DNA of 64,000 bases from Gemmatimonadota bacterium (GTDB lineage: Bacteria; Gemmatimonadota; Gemmatimonadetes; Gemmatimonadales; Gemmatimonadaceae). Made by a program: the position numbers and the translations under genes. The stretch spans positions 1 through 64,000 of the forward strand of contig CANHTA010000003.1 of the NCBI GenBank assembly GCA_947463135.1, read 5' to 3'. The notes beneath the pieces were generated by a model. It made no database searches. It was not told where the DNA came from and saw nothing but the letters and a program-made list of their open reading frames with translations. This document shows positions 57,593 to 64,000 of the stretch, piece by piece (the first letter of the stretch is position 1; each line of letters starts with the position of its first letter).

Positions 57593-58372
57593 TTACGAGC
57601 CGATGACCAAGCCACCGTCTACCGAGAGCACGGCCCCGTTAATGAAGGCGGCGTGGTCGGAGACCAGAAAGCAGTAGGCATTGGCGACGTCCTCCGGCGA
57701 GCCGACCCGACCCACTGGGGTGTGTGCCTGCATGGCCTCCAGTGCGGCCGCTGGCATCTTGGCAGTCATCTCGGTGGCAATAAAGCCGGGGGCAATAGCG
57801 TTCACGGTAATGTTGCGCCGTCCGAGCTCCCGCGCCCACACCTGCGTCATACCGATCACACCGGTTTTCGACGCCACATAGTTGGTTTGACCGAAGTTGC
57901 CATGATGGGCCACCACCGATGATGCGCTCACGATGCGTCCCCCGCCGCGCTTGAGCATCTCGGGAACGACGGCCTGCGTGCAGAGATAAACGCCCTTGAG
58001 GTTCACTGCCACGACCGCATCGAAGTCGTCATCGGTCATACCACCGGCGATCAATCCGTCCTTCACGCGGATGAGCTGCGCATCACGGGTGATGCCGGCG
58101 TTATTGATGAGGATATCAATCCCCCCGTAGTGATTCACGGTGGCCACCACCGCGGCCTCAACGCTGGCACGCTGGGTGACGTCGGCCTCGATGAAGTACA
58201 CATCCAGCCCCTCGGCAGCGAGCGCAACCGCCGTAGCTTCCCCCGTTGTGCGTACGCGGTCCCAAATCGCCACGCGGGCGCCACTCTGTGCCAGTCGACG
58301 CGCCGTCGCGCGTCCAATACCTGCGGCGCCACCTGTAACCACGGCCACGCGCGATGTCAGATCGATATGCAT
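57593..58372 (-). CDS. SDR family 3-oxoacyl-ACP reductase-like
   Basis: VAVVTGGAAGIGRATARRL, DILINNAGITRDA, YVASKTGVIGMTQVWAREL; start ATG 58372. Confidence 0.9.
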   Translation of the reverse strand: MHIDLTSRVAVVTGGAAGIGRATARRLAQSGARVAIWDRVRTTGEATAVALAAEGLDVYFIEADVTQRASVEAAVVATVNHYGGIDILINNAGITRDAQLIRVKDGLIAGGMTDDDFDAVVAVNLKGVYLCTQAVVPEMLKRGGGRIVSASSVVAHHGNFGQTNYVASKTGVIGMTQVWARELGRRNITVNAIAPGFIATEMTAKMPAAALEAMQAHTPVGRVGSPEDVANAYCFLVSDHAAFINGAVLSVDGGLVIGS

Positions 58373-58506
58373 GCGCGCGAAGCTATCGCGCACCGTGCGC
58401 GAGGCAAGGGCGTCGCAGCGATTCCCCTTGGTTCACCTCGAACGCGCGGTTACACTCACAAGACGTCACGTCTCCGTGCCGCCGGTGTGCTCTACTTCAC
58501 TAATTC

Positions 58507-59688
58507 GTGCTCACGCGCTGCCTTTCTATGGTATTCCGTCCGTCCTCTTCGCTTCTGCTCGCCGCGACGATCGCCGGCAGCACCCTGATATTCCCGCGAC
58601 ACGCGGATGCAAGCGCGCACGCTTCCGCTGCGGCATCTACGCCTGCCTCCACGCGGCTGCAGGCGACGGGTTCGTCGGAGGCGGTTGAGCAACCGGCGAC
58701 GACGGCGCGCCAGACCCCATCAAAGCCGGCGGCGAAAAAGTCAGCCAAGACCTCAGCCAAGAAATCGGCCAAGAAGTCGTCGCAGCAGAAGGCCAAGCCA
58801 TCCGGCGGCGCGCTGGGGCCCACGGCGGGCAATCAGCACCTCGCCTTCAAGAACGTGGGCAGCGACCTCGATTCACTATGGCCCGTGAAGACGGCGCCTG
58901 CTCTCCCGGGGTCCATTTTCCCGGCGAAGCGCGTGCTGGCCTACTACGGCAATCCGCTCTCCAAGCGTATGGGCATCCTCGGCGAGTTTGAAACGAACGA
59001 CATGCTCGCCAAGCTCATGGACGATGCGGCCGAGTGGACTCGGCTCGACCCGGCGCACCCCGTGCAGCCGGCGTTGCACCTTATCGCCATGGTGGCCAAC
59101 CCGACCCCGGGACCGAGCGGGAAGTATCGCACACGGATGGACAGCGCGCTGATTGAGAAGGTGTACGGGTGGGCCAAGTCGAAGAATGCCCTGCTCTTCG
59201 TGGACCTTCAGGTTGGCCAGAGCACGCTGCAAGAGGAATTGCCGTGGATTGAGAAGTTCCTCATGCGCCCCGATGTGCATTTGGGGATCGATCCCGAGTT
59301 CTCCATGAAAACGAGTGGGGCCATTCCGGGGCGGAAGGTGGGGACGTACGACGCCGCCGACATCAACTACGCTATCCGGTTCCTGGGCAAGTTGGTGGAG
59401 AAGCATAAGCTGCCCCCGAAGATTCTCGTGGTGCATCGCTTCACCCCGAAGGGCGTCACCAACGCGCGCAAGATCACGCTGGACCCCAAGGTGCAGGTGG
59501 TGATGCACATGGATGGTTTCGGCGCTCCCGCGGTGAAGCGGGATACCTACTACCGCGACATCAAGCGGGAGCCGGTGCAGTTCACGGGGTGGAAGCAGTT
59601 TACCAAGGCCAAGAACGATAATCCGCGGACCTCGCGCGAAGCGATCTTGCGCCTCTGGCCCACACCGCTGTACATCCAAGTGCAGTAG
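58507..59688 (+). CDS. Exported hypothetical protein with histone-H1-like Lys/Ala/Ser-rich linker
   Basis: Signal peptide; KPAAKKSAKTSAKKSAKKSSQQKAKPS linker; conserved-looking C-terminal domain (VLAYYGNPLSKRMGILGEF, DVHLGIDPEFSM). Confidence 0.65.
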   Translation: MLTRCLSMVFRPSSSLLLAATIAGSTLIFPRHADASAHASAAASTPASTRLQATGSSEAVEQPATTARQTPSKPAAKKSAKTSAKKSAKKSSQQKAKPSGGALGPTAGNQHLAFKNVGSDLDSLWPVKTAPALPGSIFPAKRVLAYYGNPLSKRMGILGEFETNDMLAKLMDDAAEWTRLDPAHPVQPALHLIAMVANPTPGPSGKYRTRMDSALIEKVYGWAKSKNALLFVDLQVGQSTLQEELPWIEKFLMRPDVHLGIDPEFSMKTSGAIPGRKVGTYDAADINYAIRFLGKLVEKHKLPPKILVVHRFTPKGVTNARKITLDPKVQVVMHMDGFGAPAVKRDTYYRDIKREPVQFTGWKQFTKAKNDNPRTSREAILRLWPTPLYIQVQ

Positions 59689-59755
59689 CGCCTCGCGCGG
59701 CCGTTCACCGCCGTCGGGGTGTGCGTCCACCTTCCCGACGGACACGGCCTCGCGC

Positions 59756-60322
59756 ATGCAACGACGAGAACTTTTGAAGATGGCGGCCGCTGCGGCCGCT
59801 CTCACCCTCCTTCCCAATGAAGCGCAGGCGGCATGGGCGCAGGCCCTGCCGCGCGAGGGTAGCAGAGCGGCGCAACCCGTGGCGCTGCTCACCGCCGAGC
59901 AGCGGGCCACGCTCGCCGCGGTCGCTGACGCCATCATCCCCCGCACCGACACCCCCAGTGCCACCGATGTGGGGGTACTGGCGTGGATCGAGGTGATCAT
60001 GGCCGACTACTACACCGAGGCCGACCGGCGCGCCCTCACCACGGGGCTCGACGCCATCGATGCGCAGGCGCGCGCGATTGCCGGACAGCCGCTCTCCGCC
60101 CTTGCGGGTGACACGCTCACGCTGGTGATGAACGCGCTGGACACGCCGTATGATCGCAATGCCCCCGCCGCACGCGGGTACTCCCGCGTGAAGGGGCTGG
60201 TGATTCACGGCTACTTCACCAGCGAGCCGGTTCAGCGCAACGTGTTACGCACCGAAATCATGCCGGGTCGCTTTGATGGTGCCGCCGACATGCCCACGCG
60301 CAACGGAGGCCGCGATGAGTGA
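59756..60322 (+). CDS. Gluconate 2-dehydrogenase subunit 3 family protein (Tat-exported)
   Basis: MQRRELLKMAAAAAALTLLP leader; LTAEQRATLAAVADAIIPRTDTPSATDVGV. Confidence 0.9.
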   Translation: MQRRELLKMAAAAAALTLLPNEAQAAWAQALPREGSRAAQPVALLTAEQRATLAAVADAIIPRTDTPSATDVGVLAWIEVIMADYYTEADRRALTTGLDAIDAQARAIAGQPLSALAGDTLTLVMNALDTPYDRNAPAARGYSRVKGLVIHGYFTSEPVQRNVLRTEIMPGRFDGAADMPTRNGGRDE

Positions 60323-62036
60323 GTCACTCTACGCCGACACCCAGCCGCAGCGCCGCGTGTTTGACGCGATTGTGGTGGGGTCGGGGATCAGCGGAGGCTG
60401 GGCGGCCAAGGAGCTGACAGAGCGCGGGCTGGCCACGTTGGTGCTGGAAGCGGGTGGTCCGGTGGACTTCGCGGGGAAGGATTTCGTGGAGCATATCCAG
60501 CCCTACGACATGAAATACCGGGGCTGGGGCGATCGGCAGTCGCTGGAGAAGGAGCAGCCGGTGCAGCGGCAGTGCTATGCCTGCGACGAAACGGGGCGCA
60601 AGTTCTTCGTGAACGACAACGACAATCCGTATGTCGCCCCCGACGATGCGCCGTTCAAGTGGTTCCGCGGACGACAGGTGGGTGGACGCTCCATCATGTG
60701 GGGCCGCCAGGTGTATCGCTGGAGCGATCTCGATTTCGAGGCCAACGCGAAGGACGGGCACGGCACCGACTGGCCGATTCGCTACAAGGACATCGCGCCG
60801 TGGTACTCGCACGTGGAGCGCTTTATTGGTGTGACCGGCGCGAAGGAAGGGCTGGCGCATTTGCCAGACGGTGAGTTTCTGCCGCCGATGCAGATGACCA
60901 TTGTGGAGCAGGTGGCGCGCGAACGCATCATGAAAGCGTTCAACGGCGAGCGCGTGATGACGATTGGCCGTGCGGCCATTCTCACGCAAAATCACAACGG
61001 CCGCGCGGCCTGCCATTACTGCGGCCCGTGCGAACGCGGCTGCGTAACGCACTCGTATTTCAATAGCATTGGCAGCACCCTCCCCGCCGCGCAGAAAACC
61101 GGCCGGCTTACGCTGCGTCCGCACAGCGTGGTGGCGGAAGTGCTGTACGACGCGAAACGCAGCCGCGCGCGCGGAGTGCGCGTGATTGACGCGGTCACGA
61201 AGCAGGAGATGGTGTACGAGGCCAAGGTGGTATTCCTGTGCGCCTCTACGATTGAGTCGGTACGACTGCTGCTGAACTCAAGCAGCACGCGCTGGCCGGA
61301 TGGTTTGGCCAACTCCAGCGGCACGCTCGGGCGCTACGTGATGGATCATCACTACGGCTCGGGGGCCGGCGGCACGATGCCGGGGTACCTCGACAAGCGC
61401 ACCATCGGTCGTCGCCCGAACGGCATTTACGTGGCGCGCTTCCGCAACGTGCACAGTGCCAGCCCCGATTTCCTGCGCGGCTATGGTATGCAGGGGGGAT
61501 CGAGCCGCTCGGGCTGGGGGCGCGGCAGCGGCATGGCGGGCTTCGGCGCGGCGTTCAAGCAGTCGCTCATTGATGACCTGGGACCATGGGGCATCAGCAT
61601 TGGCGGATGGGGCGAATCGCTGCCGCACGCCGACAACCGCATCACGCTCGACGGCACCACGAAGGATAAATGGGGCATTCCGGCCGCACGCATCGACGTG
61701 CGCTGGCGCGAGAACGAGATCGCGATGAACAAGGATATTTCGGCCAGCGCCGTGGAGATTCTCGAAGCCGCCGGCGCGACCAACGTGCGCCCCAATCGCA
61801 CGATGCATCCGCCAGGGCACTGCATTCACGAGATGGGTGGCGCCCGCATGTCCACCACGGCCAAGGACGGCGTTCTGAACGGCTGGAATCAGGCGTGGGA
61901 TGTGCCAAACCTGTTCATCACCGACGGGGCCGCGATGTCGAGCAGCGCCTGCCAGAATCCATCGATCACGTACATGGCGCTCACCGCGCGCGCCGCCGCG
62001 CATGCGGTGGGTGAACTCAAGCGGAGAAGCCTCTGA
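60315..62036 (+). CDS. GMC family oxidoreductase
   Basis: FDAIVVGSGISGGWAAKELTERGLATLVLEAG FAD motif, RQVGGRSIMWGRQVYRW, HEMGGARMSTTAKDGVLN. Confidence 0.93.
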   Translation: MSESLYADTQPQRRVFDAIVVGSGISGGWAAKELTERGLATLVLEAGGPVDFAGKDFVEHIQPYDMKYRGWGDRQSLEKEQPVQRQCYACDETGRKFFVNDNDNPYVAPDDAPFKWFRGRQVGGRSIMWGRQVYRWSDLDFEANAKDGHGTDWPIRYKDIAPWYSHVERFIGVTGAKEGLAHLPDGEFLPPMQMTIVEQVARERIMKAFNGERVMTIGRAAILTQNHNGRAACHYCGPCERGCVTHSYFNSIGSTLPAAQKTGRLTLRPHSVVAEVLYDAKRSRARGVRVIDAVTKQEMVYEAKVVFLCASTIESVRLLLNSSSTRWPDGLANSSGTLGRYVMDHHYGSGAGGTMPGYLDKRTIGRRPNGIYVARFRNVHSASPDFLRGYGMQGGSSRSGWGRGSGMAGFGAAFKQSLIDDLGPWGISIGGWGESLPHADNRITLDGTTKDKWGIPAARIDVRWRENEIAMNKDISASAVEILEAAGATNVRPNRTMHPPGHCIHEMGGARMSTTAKDGVLNGWNQAWDVPNLFITDGAAMSSSACQNPSITYMALTARAAAHAVGELKRRSL

Positions 62037-62938
62037 TGACCACACGCTCCGATCAAGGTGCCGTGTCGCGGCGAGACGCGCTGCTCGCCCTTGGCGCTGC
62101 CGCGGTTACGGTGTCTGCGGCACCAGTCGGTGCCGCAACGCCCGGTGAGGCTGTAGGCCGTTCAGGCGCCAGTGCGGTTCGCGCCGGTCGTCTGAATCAG
62201 TCGGTGGCGCGCTGGTGTTTTGCGCGTACCCCCATCAACGATCTGTGCGCCGCCGCGAAAGGGATGGGGCTGATGGGTGTGGATCTACTGGGCGACACGG
62301 AATGGGAGGTGCCGAAGCAGTACGGCCTGCAGTGCACCATGGGCAACAGCTTCGGCGCCATACCGGTGGGCTTCAACCGGCTCAATCAGCACGACAAGCT
62401 GGTGGCCGATGGTGAAGCGATGATCCCGCGAGCGGCCGCCGCCGGCGTGAAAAAGATCGTGGTGTTCAGCGGCAATCGCAGCGGCATGTCCGACGGTGAG
62501 GGCATTGCGAATTGCATTGCGGGGCTCAAGCGGCTGATGCCAACGGCGGAACAGCATGGGGTGGTGCTGTGCATGGAAATGCTGAACAGCAAGGTGGATC
62601 ACAAGGACTACCATGCCGATCACACGGCGTGGGCGGTGGAAGTGGCGAAAGGGGTGAACTCACCGAGCTTCCGCTTGTTGTACGACATCTATCACATGCA
62701 GGTGATGGAAGGCGATGTGATGGCCACGATCAAGGCGAATTTGCCGTGGATTGCGCATTTCCATACGGCGGGGGTGCCGGGGCGGAATGAGATCGATGGC
62801 GGGCAAGAGCTGAATTATCGCGGCATCGCGGAGTTCATTGCGGGGACGGGATACTCAGGGGTGTTCGCGCATGAGTTTTTGCCGAGGAGGGAGGGGATGA
62901 AATCGTTACGGGAGGCAGTGGAGGTTTGTACCGTTTGA
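62036..62938 (+). CDS. Hydroxypyruvate isomerase-like TIM-barrel protein (Tat-exported)
   Basis: SRRDALLALGAAAVTVSAAPVGAA leader; LCMEMLNSKVDHKDYHADHTAW, FRLLYDIYHMQVMEGD; ATGA overlap with the GMC gene. Confidence 0.88.
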   Translation: MTTRSDQGAVSRRDALLALGAAAVTVSAAPVGAATPGEAVGRSGASAVRAGRLNQSVARWCFARTPINDLCAAAKGMGLMGVDLLGDTEWEVPKQYGLQCTMGNSFGAIPVGFNRLNQHDKLVADGEAMIPRAAAAGVKKIVVFSGNRSGMSDGEGIANCIAGLKRLMPTAEQHGVVLCMEMLNSKVDHKDYHADHTAWAVEVAKGVNSPSFRLLYDIYHMQVMEGDVMATIKANLPWIAHFHTAGVPGRNEIDGGQELNYRGIAEFIAGTGYSGVFAHEFLPRREGMKSLREAVEVCTV

Positions 62939-63101
62939 GGGCTGTGGGCTGTGGGCTGTGGGCTGTGGGCTGAACGGGCTGTGGGCTGTGGGCTGTGGGC
63001 TGAACGGGCTGTGGGCTGTGGGCTGTGGGCTGAACGGGCTGCGGGCTGTGGGCTGTTGGCTTGGGGTGGTGGGTGGTGGGTTTTGGGTGGTGGGTGACGG
63101 C
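62939..63101 (+). repeat. Left composite G3N4 heptamer array (inverted-repeat arm)
   Basis: 16 GGG(CTGT/CTGAAC) units with a 30-bp higher-order period, then 5 GGGTRRT/GGGTTTT units, ending GTGGGTGACGGC. Confidence 0.9.
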
Positions 63102-63110
63102 AGGCTGCGG

Positions 63111-63464
63111 CTATGTGGCGTTGAGGCGTTTGAGGAGGTTGATGAGCATGCGTCGCACTCGGCTGATTCGGCTGAGGAGGTCATCGGCCACGCTCGTCGG
63201 AAGCGCGTGCGTGTCGCGCGCAAGCATCAGGTGATTCGCCGACTCCGTGGCGGAACCCAGAGCGATCGCCAGAAATCGCACGAACTGAGGGTCGGTGAGC
63301 TGGCCCGACCCTTCCGCGATGTTCGCCGGAATGGAGTCCGCCGCGCGGCGTAACTGATTGATCAGTTCTGCGCGCCCTTTCGACGCCTGGCTCACCGCGC
63401 GATCGACGGCAACCGCGTACGCGTGCGCTTCGTGCCACACGCGAAGATTTTGAAAGTCTTGCAT
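63111..63464 (-). CDS. Four helix bundle protein (23S rRNA intervening-sequence protein family, Avd-related)
   Basis: MQDFQNLRVWHEAHAYAVAVDRAVSQ...LINQLRRAADSIPANIAEGSGQ...FVRFLAIALGSATESANHLMLARD; start ATG 63464 rather than the ORF-track start at 63545. Confidence 0.88.
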   Translation of the reverse strand: MQDFQNLRVWHEAHAYAVAVDRAVSQASKGRAELINQLRRAADSIPANIAEGSGQLTDPQFVRFLAIALGSATESANHLMLARDTHALPTSVADDLLSRISRVRRMLINLLKRLNAT

Positions 63465-63537
63465 GGCACCGACGATAGCAGTCAGCGTAGAACCCGCGTC
63501 ACCAAAGGAACGCCACCGGGATCCTGAGCGTGCACGC

Positions 63538-63680
63538 GCCGTCACCCACTACCCAGAACCCATTACCCACTACCCAGAACCCATTACCCACTGCCCCAAG
63601 CCAACAGCCCACAACCCGCAGCCCGTTCAGCCCGTTCAGCCAACAGCCCGTCCAGCCCCGGCCTCAGCCCCCCCACCCCC
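63538..63680 (-). repeat. Right composite G3N4 heptamer array (inverted-repeat arm)
   Basis: 8 perfectly 7-bp-phased CCC units 63545-63597, then CCC units with AGCCC/GTTCAGCCC spacing; reverse complement of the left array. Confidence 0.88.
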
Positions 63681-63697
63681 ACCTACGGATAAACCAG

Positions 63698-63744
63698 TTG
63701 ACAACCCCACCTCCCTCCCACCATACTACTGCCTAACCAGTACT
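63698..63744 (+). promoter_or_regulatory. Sigma70-like promoter with overlapping BlaI-type operator
   Basis: TTGACA (63698) - 18 nt - CATACT (63722); dyad ACTACTG-CCTAAC-CAGTACT at 63725-63744. Confidence 0.5.
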
Positions 63745-63775
63745 GCTTTCCCCGCAGCCCATCCCCCCGCCCGCC

Positions 63776-64000
63776 ATGAGCGATATCCACTTCCCCCCTC
63801 GCGAACTCGCCGTCATGAGCGTCCTCTGGCGCCTTGGCTCCGCCACCGTGGCCGATGTCCGAAACGCCATGGATGACGATCTCGCCTACACCTCTGTCCT
63901 CTCGGCCCTCCAGACCCTCACGGAAAAGGGGTACGTGCGACACGAGCCCGAAGGGCGAGCCTATCGCTACTTCCCCGCCATCGCCGCCGACCGCGCCGGA
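63776..64000 (+). CDS. BlaI/MecI/CopY family transcriptional regulator (runs off the right edge)
   Basis: MSDIHFPPRELAVMSVLWRLGSATVADVRNAMDDDLAYTSVLSALQTLTEKGYVRHEPEGRAYRYFPAI. Confidence 0.92.
   Translation, partial: MSDIHFPPRELAVMSVLWRLGSATVADVRNAMDDDLAYTSVLSALQTLTEKGYVRHEPEGRAYRYFPAIAADRAG

Larger units (their letters stand above)
62939..63680. mobile_element. Putative mobile element: four-helix-bundle gene bracketed by inverted G3N4 arrays
   Basis: The left arm 63032-63101 and the reverse complement of 63538-63629 match closely (GAACGGGCTGCGGGYTGTGGGCTGTTGGCTTGGGG...GGGTGACGGC); the left arm begins on the base after a stop codon. Confidence 0.55.

Noticed and set aside
62939-63060. 30-bp periodic repeats resembling a CRISPR array
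   Set aside because: The repeats are contiguous with no unique spacers, are built from GGGCTGT heptamers, and have no cas genes nearby.
62958-63353. ORFs across the arrays (GLWAVGCGLNGLWAVG... and PTAHSPFSPQ...)
   Set aside because: Translations of the heptamer arrays; low-complexity artefacts, not proteins.
63111-63464. Diversity-generating retroelement (Avd-like protein)
   Set aside because: No reverse transcriptase and no TR/VR pair with adenine-specific differences in the window; only the four-helix-bundle family is shared with Avd.
63111-63464. 23S rRNA intervening sequence
   Set aside because: No rRNA gene sequence flanks the gene; neighbours are a GMC operon and a blaI-like gene.

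Overview
High-GC bacterial chromosomal window of about 50 genes. The mix of DUF5117 and DUF5916 proteins, M14/M20/S41 exopeptidases, TonB receptors and TamA/TamB resembles Gemmatimonadota, but this taxonomic guess is unverified. Most of the window is ordinary: deoC, an AarF/UbiB kinase, tamA-tamB, tandem Rieske proteins, gluQRS, gspG, tspO, arsR-arsM, a FMN glutamate-synthase-like protein, an EamA transporter, TonB receptors, a NUDIX fusion, tRNA-Pro(GGG), an operon encoding a cation-efflux (CDF) transporter, a PNPOx-like protein and PPK2, OmpA, mtgA, and a GMC-oxidoreductase operon. The most unusual region is 62939-63680. There a small four-helix-bundle gene (23S-IVS protein / Avd-like family) is bracketed by inverted copies of a composite G3N4 heptamer array, which looks like terminal inverted repeats with G-quadruplex potential. 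The left array starts on the base after the stop codon of the upstream gene, so it looks like a small, possibly undescribed mobile element. Other observations: a perfect 7-1-7 Fur-like palindrome inside the nominal ORF of a TonB receptor (implying a GTG start downstream), two matching ArsR-type operators, a three-frame stop cassette, stop codons in terminator loops, a NUDIX protein with two uncharacterised flanking domains, and a BlaI-type promoter/operator at the right edge.
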